DNA of 64,000 nucleotides, from the NCBI RefSeq assembly GCF_034702125.1, contig NC_085868.1, positions 42,488,888 through 42,552,887 on the forward strand. Direction: 5' to 3'. Position 1 is the first letter of the stretch. Every line of letters begins with the position of its first letter. A program made the translations under genes and the position numbers. The notes under the pieces were generated by a model that saw only the letters and a list, made by a program, of their open reading frames with translations, did no database searches and had not been told where the DNA came from. Shown here piece by piece: positions 12,282 through 23,355 of the stretch. The DNA is from Engraulis encrasicolus. Taxonomy: Eukaryota > Chordata > Actinopteri > Clupeiformes > Engraulidae.

Positions 12282-13270
12282 AAGAAGCCTCTTTGTTCTT
12301 TTGTAGTGTGGCAGCTAGCTCATTAAAACAGGGTTCGCTAATGTCCTGTAGAGTTTGAATGGGTTTGGCTGACAATTGCTAAGCTAGTTGTTAATTAGAT
12401 AGGCTATTTATTGTATTTAAAAATGGCTTTTGTTTCATTTAACCACCTCAACTGTAAAACATGAATTAAGAGAGAATCTTGTATGCTATCATCCATGTCT
12501 AATTACGCCACAACTTTTTAAATTAATAGCAAGAAGCCTCTTTGTTGATTTGTAGTGTGGCTAGCTAGCTTCTAAAACAGGGTTCGCTACTGTCCTGTAG
12601 AGTTTGAATGGGTTTGGCTGACAGTTGCTAAGCTAGCTGTTAATTAGATAGGCTATCTATTGTATTTTAAAATGGCTTTTGTTTCATTTAACCACCTCAA
12701 CTGTAAAACATGAATAAAGAGAGAATCTTGTATGCTATCATCCATGTCTAATTACGCCACAACTTTTTAAATTAATAGCAAGAAGCCTCTTTGTTGATTT
12801 GTAGTGTATCTAGCTAGCTTCTAAAACAAGGTTCGCTAATGTCCTGTAGAGTTTGAATGGGTTTGGCTGACAGTTGCTAAGCTAGCTGTTAATATGGCCA
12901 TTAGATGTATTGTATTTAAAAACGGCTTTTGTTTGGCATTTTAACCACCTGAACTGTAAAACATGAATAAAGAGAGAATCTTGTATGCTATCATTCATGT
13001 CTAATTACGCCACAACTTTTTAAATTAATAGCAAGAAGCCTCTTTGTTAGTGGTAGAATTACGTTTCAGGTGGCTAGTCAACTAGCTTTGAGTTTGTAAT
13101 GACTGATTTAGCTGGCTAGCTACTACTAGGCCCCAGGTGTGAATGGCCATTCATGCTGTCTATTGTCTTTTAAAATGGCGTTTGTCTTGCATTTAATCTC
13201 ATGTAGTACTTGACTAAAAAGAAACTGATGTTGTACCATCTAATTATGCCCCAACTTTTAGAAGTAGGCT
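12282..13270. repeat. ~250-bp tandem repeat inside the hAT element
   Basis: Units begin with aagaagcctctttgtt at 12282, 12531, 12780 and 13033. Three are nearly complete and the fourth is decayed. Recognisable blocks within each are gtttgaatgggtttggctga and aattacgccacaac. Units 2 and 3 are the most alike, as expected of unequal exchange. Confidence 0.92.
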
Positions 13271-14894
13271 ACTAGTGGAATATTACGTTTTACATAGCCA
13301 GCTGGTTAGCTTTGTGATTCATTCTAGGGACTGGGCTCAACTGAATGAGTTAGTTCGCCCCCTGTTGTCACGGAGGTGAATTGACGTCATTAAAATCTCA
13401 GCGGGAAAAAAACACCACGCCCTTTCCTGCATGCGCACGCAGGGCGACTATGAGGGACACACCCCCCGCTGACAGTACGTCCATGCTGTACCCCAAGTCA
13501 GCACAGCATGACTATGTATCAGGCTTTAGGCTATGTCATTCAGAATGACAATTGCCCCACGTTGCAGAAGATAGCTGGTAGGCCTACGTGTTTTCAGTTG
13601 AAGTACACCATCAAATTAACTTTAGTAGCCAAAACATATTAGTTATTTAAGCAACAAATTTAACACAAGTCATTTTGCAAACGACACCCTGATGCAGCCG
13701 CATTTATCTTGGCAACTAATTGCACTGTTAAAGCTCGCATTTGGTCACCGCTTTCCAGTAGAAAAGGGGGCCGATATTGAAAAAAAGTAGTCTATTGGCC
13801 TAGACCTGTTAGTTGTTAATTGAACTATTTATTTTACTCATAAATAATGCATAGGGCCTACAAATAATGTAAACCACTGCAGAATTAGCCTACATATTGC
13901 AAATTCATTGCAATCTTGACTACACCCTTATTATAACAGCTCGCAGAGGTCAATGCTGGAGGCCGAGTTGGTCCCGTTATTGAGGCTATATAAGAATAAG
14001 TATATTGTTTATCTACATTATTTGGTCAATTGCAATGTAGGCTATCGGCATATTGCATACCCTACCCTACCCCGATGGGTCCATGTAACGCTTTGCAGTG
14101 CTTAGATCCATTTTTTTAATCCATTGTAAGTAGTGCCATATGTGTTCGCAGAATTGCGTGCCTTCAGGCATGCACTTAAATTACCAATAGCATCATATCC
14201 CGTATTGACGAAGTGCTCGTGGACACTTTGGCCTGCGTTTCAATCTGTACTGCAAGTTCTGCGGACGCGCAAGAATTGACAATAAGGTAAACGTTTTGCC
14301 ATAGAGGGCGGGTGGTGGCTACGTGCGTTAAGAGGCTATTTCCATCTGCCACAATGCAATAAACCGACATATTGCAGAACAGATGACGAATTTGAGACTC
14401 AGGCCGAAATAGTCTACGAGCACTTGGTGATGCCGGTAGCCTAATTTAAATGCCTGGAGAGAAGTACCTTGTTGGAGAAACAAGTGCGCAACCAAGACAA
14501 ACCACGACTGGCCATGGTTAATAGGCTATATTTTCACTCATCTAATGACATCAAACACAATAGGTCTAAAGAAACAGTGGCACATCTTATCTAATGACCC
14601 AACATTTGGACAATAATTTTCTAACCGCCGAGATTTGCCTATGAAAGATAGAGTGGGCTATCCCACTCAGCAGACACATAGCCTACTCCACCTCATAACT
14701 GGCTATGTGACCTCCCCTCAGGTAGGCTATTTCCCCTGCCGTAATTGTGTCAACTGCAACGCTATGAAAAGGCGAAATCTCCCACCCTCGCACTGGAAAA
14801 GTGTCTTCAGTTGTTTGTGTGCTGAATTGTCGCTGCGGCTGTGCTGCGTAAAACATGGCAATATTAAATCATGCCCCAACTTGGGTACCAGCCT
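13271..14894. other. Non-coding interior of the hAT element
   Basis: AT-rich sequence with scattered taggcctac motifs. I see no exon or transposase similarity. Confidence 0.5.
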
Positions 14895-15541
14895 GATCTC
14901 CAAAAAATCCGTGCTCCTGGACACGGATGTTAAGGACACGAAATCCGTGTCCAGGAGCACGGATTTTGCCAAAATTCCGTGCTCCTGGACACGGAATTGT
15001 TTTCCGTGCTCCTGGACACGGAATTGTTTTCCGTGATGGGCACACGGAAGTGCTTTCTGTAGGCTATTACCACAGCACTGTGTTAACTCTATCATTAGAA
15101 AATACATACCAAATGCTAATCCTAAACAAAATAATGCTATAGCAATTTAAGTTGTGCCCTGACCAAAACATTCCCTAACCTTAACCTGTCATTAAAGACA
15201 TATTTTTGAGAAATACCTTTTCCAGTTGGTTGCTAGGCTATCAAACTCATATAATGAATGAAAGAAAACTAGCTGTGCCCAGACCAAAACAATCCCTAAC
15301 CCTAACCTGTCAGTAAGAAATGTTTTTTTTTTTAGACAAAACATTTGAAATTAGAAAAATCCTGAGAAAACACAAGACTGTGGAAATAGCCTATAGAAAG
15401 CACTTCAAACAATTCCGTGTCCAGGAGCACGGAAAACAATTCCGTGTCCAGGAGCACGGAATTTTGGCAAAATCCGTGCTCCTGGACACGGATTTTGTGT
15501 TCTTAACATCCGTGTCCAGGAGCACGGAATTTTTGGAGATC
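14895..15541. mobile_element. Foldback element built from a palindromic 20-mer
   Basis: The left (14895-15070) and right (15390-15541) arms are close inverted repeats, both starting with gatctccaaaaa when read inward. Each arm holds four copies of TCCGTGTCCAGGAGCACGGA or its complement, eight in all. Every copy is a hairpin by itself (TCCGTG stem, TCCAGGAG loop). The centre carries two copies of a ccaaaacnntccctaac block. It is nested in the 4.66-kb hAT element. No target duplication could be fixed. Confidence 0.88.
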
Positions 15542-16324
15542 ATGTTGCGGCTACTGTACTAAGTGTGCAGGTTGGGCTACGGCGGAGCCAGTCATTCTGT
15601 CAGATCTATAGGTCTCAAGCTGACTTGCCATCCATTTCATTTGTGCTATCTCTACAAACGTATCTGGCGCTACATGAGCCAAGATGTTACAAATTAGGCC
15701 TACAATAAAAAAAACAGTTGCCTGTTTTCAGAGTTAGGCTATCTGGAAAATTGAAGTTATGAACCCATCTTTTTCATATTAATTCCGAAAATGGAGCAAA
15801 GCAGCAAAGCGTTACACGGACCCGGTCGTCGTGATGATGCCAGATGTTGCAGACAGAATTCGTCACCTTTTTTTCAAGCAGAATACCTGCAAAATCTGAC
15901 GTATAATTGGGCTTTTTCTGCCATGTGACTGCAAGTTTTGATTTTTGTTTGTTGGTTTGTATTAATAAAACGAAATCAAATTTGATTCTATTGGGTTGTC
16001 ATGCATTGGCATTATGGGTTAGCAGGTCATTCAAATTCAAATACATATTCACCTGTTTAAAATATTTAATTAGCCTAAATTCGGAGAAAAATAGAAAAAG
16101 CTGCAGTTATTTCGCTTATGAAAATGAACGTAGCCTAAACAAAACAGAAGCGCGAAGCCTATTCCAATGCACCAAGAGACCAGCATGCGGGAGTGGGAGT
16201 GGACAACACCGCGGGACTGGGCGGGCACGGTGCGCAAGCCCTGCGGGAGTGGGCGGTAATGGTCTAATATTCAGCAGGAGCGGGCGGGAGGGAAACGAGA
16301 AAACCCGCCCAATGCAGTTCTCTA
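15542..16324. other. Right part of the hAT element
   Basis: AT-rich, then the GC-rich subterminal block (16180-16290) with repeated gcgggagtgggcgg motifs. Small frames here are shadows of the GC-rich repeats. Confidence 0.5.
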
Positions 16325-16528
16325 ACTGGGTGCTCATTCCTTAACAATTATTAACACAAAATAATTCCATGCCGGGCAAAATACACAACTTGGAGAGCTG
16401 TCCTGTTCTCTTTATAGGGTTTGAGAAATCCCATAGGTATCCATTCTTAAGCAGGCTGAGACAAATCCCAAATGTCAGTGGGAAGCACTGTATTGCATGG
16501 CAGACTGGTAAAGTGATAAACACCTATA

Positions 16529-17490
16529 GGGGAGACTGGGGTAAAATGAGCCACTTTTTACATTTTTCATCACAGCTAAGCGATGAAGGCGTATTTGGTT
16601 AAAATTTTTACATCATACCAAATTTCAAAGTGTCCTGATACTATTAGAGCAAAAACTAATTGATAAACTGTCATGGTTAAAATGATATTGCCTTTTAAAA
16701 ATATTTTTTCAGGTGGCTCATCTTACCCCATGCATGGGGTAAGGTGAGCCACTGCTTGGGGTAAATTGAGCCCAGGCAAAAATCTCAGCTGAACAACTTT
16801 TATTTATTATAACAAATGTAACTAATGAATCTATGAAATAAAACAACTAATGCAACAGAACTATGCCAAAAAATACATATTGTGGGCCCTTACAGCTTTG
16901 TTTGAATACAATGGCGAACAATGCAGAGTGCAATGTAGAAAAAAAGTTAATATTATTGTTTGAATTGGCTTAAACATGCATAAAGTCATTAATCTCAACT
17001 CACCTGGGTATGATATGAAAGAAATAATCTGATTTTGCTGAAATATCATAACATGTTTTTCAACCATTATAAATCCCATTAGGATAAGCGGCTCATCTTA
17101 CCCCATCTCAAAAGGCTCACCTTACCCCATGCCAAAATTATGTAAATAAATGCTCATAAAATTATCATAAACGTGCAAAAAGACTTAAAATATCACTAGT
17201 AGCTTATTAAGTCACATTTCTGATATGATGAGACCAGAAATTGTTCTTTTTTTGTTTTCTCTAAATCATCCATGTTTTTAATATACATGGAATTCACTTT
17301 AAGAGCAAAAAAACACATTTTCACAAATATCTCTCTTGCCAAATTTGGTACATGCTTCACTTTTTCACAGGTGTTAGAAAAGGATTTCCACCACCTTAGA
17401 ATGTGGTGACATGTTAAAATGTATTCACCTTTTTCGAGAAAAAGGGGGTGGCTCACTTTACCCCGTGGCTCACTTTACCCCAGTCTCCCC
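16529..17490. mobile_element. TIR element, 962 bp, TA target site
   Basis: The ends are GGGGAGACTGGGGTAAAATG and its near-perfect complement catatttaccccagtctcccc-like terminus (right end at 17490), flanked by TA on each side (16527-16528, 17491-17492). The motif GGGGTAAG/ATGAGCC or its complement recurs at the ends and near 16725-16770 and 17090-17130. Non-coding. Tc1/mariner-like target choice, but the family is not identified. Confidence 0.85.
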
Positions 17491-17492
17491 TA

Positions 17493-18666
17493 CTTGTCCT
17501 TCTAAAAAAAGCCACACCAACACATAAACATTGGTAGCACTGTGACAGCCAGTGAAATGAGTAAATGCAAGTCAGGAATTAAGAGATTTGAACTGTTCAA
17601 ACTGGACAACCTCTCAGAAGACATTACCGAGGAATGACAGGGGGGAATTACGCAACATGGAGTTATTATTTTGTGAAACGTGGACACTGATGTAGTTCAT
17701 GGTCGACCTTGTGCATGACCTGAGAGTTGAAATCCCATCAATCAGCAGCTTGGAGGAAACAGAGATGGGTGCAATGTCTGGAAACTGTGGAAGTGGCTTG
17801 CTGATTGGCTGATAACCAGCTAAATCTTGATCCTGTGCCAATCGTTTCGCTAACCAATCTTAAAAATGACTAATAATAATTATACTATAGGCTACCTACA
17901 GTATAGTAGACTGACAGAGTATTCTCGTCCAGAATGTTGGCCTTAATTTACAAATTTGTTTGTCTTTTTGTAGGAAATTCTTTTTCCAACTTTTCAATTT
18001 CAAGTCAAGTTTAAGAAGTCCATTTTATGAGGGTCACTCACAGCACTGTATTGACATTAAAAGGGGCCCTGTAGTGAATTTAATTTCCAAATGACCTACA
18101 GTAGTCTTTTCAAGTCCATTCTATGTCTACTGAAAAAAAAATGTCAATTCACAATTTTTTCTCTTTCTTCACGACACACAACACCATCTGCAGTCGATCA
18201 CTGCATCCACTCTGGTAGCATTTTGAATCTCTTGCACAGTAGAGCACATCATTTGCTCCAAACACAATGCCTGGATTTCATTTTGTGCTAATAAATCTTA
18301 TGACTGAAGATAGTGGGAGTAATAATAACAGAATAGGTGTGGTATTGAAACTAAAAATAAAAAATACAGCACATCTGTACTGTGCTTTTTCATGGACACT
18401 TATTTATTTAACAATCCACAGGGCTAAAGAGGGATCTGAGACTGACCTGACTGCTCTCAACAAATGGCTTAAACAGCCCATTTATTTCCAAGTGTCTTTT
18501 TTCTCTCTGTATACGAGTCTTCCATTACCAACATTAATTAGTTCCAGGGTGATAGGGGATCAATCATGGATGAGCAGCACTTAATCAGCGACAGTTCACT
18601 TTATCGCTTGGCAGGACAAGAGGAAGGCTTTGCATTAAAGGCCCTAAGAATATGCTTGCTGTGTGA
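17493..18666. other. Unassigned AT-rich stretch
   Basis: No exon, RNA gene or bounded repeat recognised. Confidence 0.45.
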
Positions 18667-18790
18667 CCATGGCCGTAGCCAGACATGTGAAGTAGCCGAG
18701 GTCCATGATGCGCCGAAATTGTATTATTAATATAAAATATAAATTAAAAATGAATTCATAAAATAAATAAATATAGGCTACACAGGCCTA
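18667..18790. mobile_element. Possible truncated hAT 5' end
   Basis: The start catggccgtagccagacat resembles hAT termini known from fish, but neither a second end nor a target duplication is visible. Confidence 0.3.
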
Positions 18791-18976
18791 TATATAGGGC
18801 CCTCCTCTATGAATGTATAGGCCTAATGTGAAATAGTAAATAAGTAGACATGTATAATAATAAATATGTTGTAGTTTTCAGCCAACTCAGCCTATTCCCT
18901 TTGAATGGCTATGCTTTGGTATCATGCCTATTTTATTATAAACAGCATCCTTCCAGTCAGTAAAGCCCTTTGTAAG

Positions 18977-19225
18977 CATGGATGGATTACTGCAAGGGCC
19001 TACCGGGCCCAGGCCCAGGGGCCCAAGAGTCCAGAGGGCCCTGAAGCCCAATCCTCTAAATTTCCATTCTCATGTTGTGTAAAATCACACTTTTAACAAC
19101 TCTATTTTCACATATTTTCAGGGGAAAAACACCTGAATGCCCAACAATATAGGGTCTCTAACATCTGGAGGGGGCCCTTTCTTGCTGTCTGGCCCAGGGG
19201 CCCATGGAGTCATGATCCGTCCCTG
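18977..19225. mobile_element. hAT-type MITE, 249 bp, perfect 8-bp target duplication
   Basis: TTTGTAAG lies at 18969-18976 and 19226-19233. The ends are CATGGATGGATTA and, in reverse complement, CAGGGACGGATCA. The interior has ggggcccaagag and gggccc motifs like the MITE at 9786. Confidence 0.9.
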
Positions 19226-19233
19226 TTTGTAAG

Positions 19234-20342
19234 GAAACTAAAGCTTGACCCTGAAGTTGCACAATAAGCTACATCCTCAGATGGCAAGTTGCTCAGCCAT
19301 TCATATTTTTCTCCCAATGAAATTACACTTCAGCTGTTTTCCTCCAAAGATACAGGGATAGCTCTGTAGTGCAAACCACCTATTTTGGAGTAAACTTTTT
19401 TCTTCCTAGAGTCGCATCAAACGTTTTGTTTTTATTTACTTGTTATAGTTCTTCACAAGCGCAGAGGACAAAAGTCTTTCAACGAGAAAGAAAAGTAGCC
19501 TATCCTCCGCGCTCCTGAGCCATCTGATGCGTCACGGCTATGCAGACACAGTAGTCACGGGAGCCTCTTCAGGTGTGGATATTTTACTGCGATTGACTCT
19601 GACGAAGACGTGGCAACGTCGATAGCACGGCACTTGTCCAAATTAACAGGAAAATATCCACACCTGAAGATGTTCCGGTGACCTCCTCTGTCAGTGTTTA
19701 TCACATGCTTTCCAATTTACAATCAATTACCTTTCACGGATATCCTGCTTTTACCTTTATGCAGCAGCTGATGCAGCAGCCGGCCTTCTTAAAATAATGA
19801 CTCAAATGGCTTTTTAAGACACCATAGCCTACTTGTTACGGCTATACAACGGTTGGCTTTCTGTCAGCGGAGATCTCATCAAGCGCGGGCTTTCTGATAG
19901 CGGAGATCTCACCAAGCGCGTGCTTAATGGGCGCGTTCGTGACGGCACATTACTGCGCAGGTTGCACACGCACACTTTGCCATTTCAATGCATTTTTCCA
20001 ACCAGAAAGCATGGTAATTTTGCGTTGCCCAATGCTCTGTCACGAACGCGACCAAACACTTGCGATGTCGGCTGAGTTGCGTTCTCTCCCACGAGTCGCA
20101 CCACTTGCGATATTAATCAATCTGGTTTACTCTCAAAAACAGAACACAAAGGCAAAACTAGAACACATAGCTCATGGATGTTAACCACAGTTCGCAAAGG
20201 ACGCTTCACAAAGGTTTGTAGATGTTTTTGTGTGTTTCAGTTGGTCATATTTGCCGTTAAAATAATAATAATAATAATAATAAAACCTCTCACGATAGGT
20301 GAGGTCCGGACCTCGGTAGCCTCAAATGTAACTACGGCCATG
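19234..20342. other. Unassigned stretch with small repeats
   Basis: It holds an inverted pair (cttcaggtgtggatatttt near 19567 and its complement near 19652), a two-copy 33-bp tandem repeat with the agcggagatctca core (19853-19920), and an inverted pair with gcgttcgtgac (about 19932 and 20038). There is a short TAA run at about 20265-20283. No gene. Confidence 0.6.
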
Positions 20343-21110
20343 TGTGTGACCTTGTGGGGAGCATACCTATATTCCCCTGATCCTATGTTCCCCAGGTCCT
20401 ATATTCCCCTGGTCCTATGATCCCCGGTCTTTGTAAAAAAAAAAAGGGTTCTATGTATGTTTCCCCGCATTGTATCTAACCCTTCCCAAAACCATCCCTA
20501 AACTTAACCGGTCAGTAATAAAACATTTCCGAGTTTTCAAATCGTGCCCTTCCCAAAACCATCTCTAAACCTAACCTGTTAGTAATGCAGTGTGTACAAG
20601 TTTTCAAATTGTGCCCTTCCCAAAACCATCCCTAAACCTAACCTGTTAGTGTGTACAAGTTTTCAAATTGTGCCCTTCCCAAAACCATCCCTAAACCTAA
20701 CCTGTTAGTGTGTACAAGTTTTCAAATTGTGCCCTTCCCAAAACCATCCCTAAACCTAACCTGTTAGTAATGCAGTGTGTACAAGTTTTCAAATTGTGCC
20801 CTTCCCAAAACCATCCCTAAACCTAACCTGTTAGTAATGCAATGTGTCCGAGTTTTCAAATTGTGCCCTTCCCAAAACCATCCCTAAACCTAACCTGTTA
20901 GTAATGCAGTGTGTACAAGTTTTCAAATTGTGCCCTTCCCAAAACCATCCCTAAACCTAACCTGTTAGTAATGCAATGTGTCCGAGTTTTCAAATTGTGC
21001 CCTTCCCAAAACCATCCCTAAACCTAACCTGTTAGTAATGCAGTGTGTACAAGTTTTCAAATTGTGCCCTTCCCAAAACCATCCCTAAACCTAACCTGTG
21101 TGACCTTGTG
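20343..21110. mobile_element. Repeat element bounded by a 14-bp direct repeat
   Basis: The 14-mer TGTGTGACCTTGTG is present at 20343-20356 and 21097-21110. Between them is a leader with alternating tattcccctg and gttcccca motifs (20365-20430), then the 67-bp minisatellite. The duplicated 14-mer could be a target duplication, but chance duplication is not excluded. Confidence 0.55.
20480..21096. repeat. 67-bp minisatellite with higher-order structure
   Basis: Ten copies of a unit starting cccttcccaaaaccatccct. Two units are 58 bp because they lack taatgcag. From the sixth unit on, two variants alternate, one with gtgtacaag and one with gtgtccgag, giving a 134-bp dimer. The unit's core also appears in the centre of the foldback at 14895. 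Confidence 0.93.
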
Positions 21111-21306
21111 TAGTAGGCTACGTGCACAACCGTGTGTAAAGTGAGTGCACATGCTGTCTGGAGAACCATCAGGGCACTACGCATGTCATAGGGTGGTGGG
21201 AGGGGTGAGCGCTGGTAAAAGATAACCAATGAGGCTTCCATCACAACTTTCTGCCATTGTCGATGCATGTACTTTTAAATGCCTCCTAGCATCTCTTTAA
21301 GAGGGT

Positions 21307-21343
21307 ATGTCCGTCCGTCGGTCGGTCTGTCTGTCTGTCGGTC
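21307..21343. repeat. (GTCY)n tetranucleotide tract
   Basis: Alternating gtcc, gtcg and gtct units. Confidence 0.85.
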
Positions 21344-21410
21344 TGAAATGCATTCTCTAAATTGTAATCCCCTCCTCCTGTGTCCACAAGGTCGCAGTGC
21401 CTAGATGGGC

Positions 21411-21823
21411 TGTTACAACCCAAAAGGACAATAACACGAGGGATCACGGAGTCAAGTTGATTTTGGGTTTTTACTTAAAGGTTTTCTGGCAGCAGTACAA
21501 ATAAACAACGTAAGCAAACAGAACGAAATCAAACACAGAACAAAACAGGTCAGGAGAGCAAAGCCTGCCAGCTTTAAAGTCTTCACACAGAGGCACGCAG
21601 CTGAGGGCAAGAGTAGAGACAGCAAAACAACAGCCTCTGTGCTCAGCGCTCTTCTCCCAGTGTAGGCAAAAGCTGGCTTTATATACAGCTCTGGTCCAAC
21701 TGTGCTGCATTCCCACTCAGGAGCACCAGGAGCGCGCACAGCTGCCAGCAATCTTCGCACCTGAAACTTATTGGGAAGAAACAGGACAGAAGTGGAAACG
21801 GCCACGCCCTTGGGGACGTGACA
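21411..21823 (-). mobile_element. Possible solo LTR
   Basis: On the minus strand the segment starts TGTCACGTCC and ends TTGTAACA, i.e. TG...CA. It carries a good TATA box (tatataaagcc, plus-strand 21672-21682 region) about 150 bases in. No internal retroelement genes and no matching 5-bp flanks (tgggc and cggac) are seen, so this is a hypothesis from termini and promoter only. Confidence 0.4.
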
Positions 21824-22178
21824 CGGACGCATCTTTGTCCGCCTGTCGAGATCACTCGTAGCAATTTTGTCAGTAGCCTATTGCTTCTTGTGTGCGCGCA
21901 CACTTATGCGTACTTACTTTTCTTCAGGGCTTACTAGCATATTATGGGTAAATAACAAGCCACAACATAATGCAGAAGAAAAATGTATTATTATTTTCAT
22001 TTTTTTTAAAAACAAAATCACACATAAATGACAAGTGAGTTACAAAAAGGACAAGTACATATGGCTTTATGTCCAAATAGCAATGCCACATGGAAGCCAA
22101 AAAGGTTTGTGGTCCCAAAGTGAATACATAATACTGCAGGTATTCTTTTTTACCTTTGCTGTTTATGTCTCCATCGTA
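21824..22178. other. Unassigned AT-rich stretch
   Basis: No signal beyond a few low-complexity runs. Confidence 0.45.
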
Positions 22179-22432
22179 GTCATCCTGTTGAAACTGTTGA
22201 AACAGCAACCTCAGGATAAGATGGCAAAAAACTAATTTTTCCCCAAGACTACCATCTAGCAGTGAGCTACTGTAAACCATGGGTGGTCTGCTGTATATTT
22301 GCCCATCATACAGTCATCCTGTTGAAACTGTTGAAACAGCAAACTTAGGCTATGAGCTGGCAAAAAACCTTATTTTACCCCCAGACTACCATCTAGCAGT
22401 GAGCTACTGTAACCCATGGGTGGTCCTCATGT
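22179..22432. repeat. Two-copy tandem repeat, 134-bp period
   Basis: gtcatcctgttgaaactgtt recurs at 22179 and 22313. Each unit ends with ctaccatctagcagtgagct and gggtggt. Confidence 0.92.
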
Positions 22433-22512
22433 CTTGGCTAGCGTACACCCAGCGACCAGATGGCTAACAGCAGCAAGAGCTGTAAATCTTTAAGGTAGAG
22501 TGATGGGAGACA

Positions 22513-22800
22513 AATGCCCCATGGTAGCGGAAACTAAAGATGGATCATAATATAACGTGACTAAACTTCTCAGTAGGCCTACTGTATGCTATTTAAAGGC
22601 CTAGATGAATAATGAACAAATTCATCTGCTTGTAGTCCCATATTGCACAATGTTCCTCCAAAACCTTAGCAGTGGCCCTGGCAATGCCCCATGATAGCGG
22701 AAGCTGAAGATGGATCATAATGGAACGTGGTCCAACTCACCAACTTCATTTGGCTCTTTAAAGGGAAAGATGATTTATGAACAGGCTCATCTACTTTTGA
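22513..22800. repeat. Two-copy tandem repeat, ~170-bp period
   Basis: aatgccccatggtagcgga (22513) and aatgccccatgatagcgga (22683) start two diverged units, both followed by gatggatcataat and acgtg. Confidence 0.85.
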
Positions 22801-23355
22801 AAAAAAATACTGTACATATACAGTATATACCTCATACTGCACTCCAAGGGTGCGTCAAAAAGGGGGTGCATAGATTTGTTTGTGTTAAGGTCGTGTAATC
22901 TGATTTTATCTGATCTTCCTACAGACTGTAGGCGCCAAAATGAGCCTTATGTTGATTCTCACCTCATCTCCCGCTTGCTTTGGACACAAATATGGAGGTG
23001 AAAGGCCATAATATTTGCCTCTGGAGATAAAGCAAGCCTTTTATAAAGCTGAGCACTCACACAAACACACACATGCACGGACACACACAAGCACACGCAC
23101 ACACGAACGGACGGACGGACGCATGCACACACGCACGCACGCGCGCACACACAGTAGCAACTGTATTTATGTTTATACTTCATATAATTAACTATTGATT
23201 AAAGCTTTTGATTCCCTCCTCTTTACCGAGGGAGAGGACTAGATTGCGACGATGCCAATGCTCCAGACATTATTTCTGTTTCTATTACGTCAGCCAGAGT
23301 TATGGCTCTGCTCCTTGCAGTATTCTCCAAAGGTCTGTGGACGCAATTATAATTT
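22801..23355. other. Unassigned stretch with a decayed CA tract
   Basis: A degenerate CA/CACG/ACGG tract lies at about 23050-23155. The remainder is unassigned. Confidence 0.6.

Larger units (their letters stand above)
11665..16324. mobile_element. Large non-autonomous hAT element, 4.66 kb
   Basis: The 8-mer ACTGGGTG flanks both sides (11657-11664 and 16325-16332). The ends are TAGAGACCTGCATTGGG and, in reverse complement, TAGAGAACTGCATTGGG. Both subterminal regions carry clusters of GCGGGAGYGGGCGG-like motifs, plausible transposase-binding sites. No hAT transposase or long ORF is present, although the element is the size of an autonomous one. It contains a ~250-bp tandem array, a palindromic foldback, and a CpG-rich block near 11880-12100 with a gattggtcaat CCAAT-box motif, possibly a relic promoter. 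Confidence 0.9.

Noticed and set aside
15290..15310. Telomere-type CCCTAACCCTAACC repeat
   Set aside because: Only about two units, and related copies read ccctaaacctaacc, so it is part of a transposon core.
14895..15541. CRISPR-like array of a palindromic 20-mer
   Set aside because: Copies are in both orientations with irregular, repetitive spacers, inside an inverted-repeat transposon in a eukaryotic genome.
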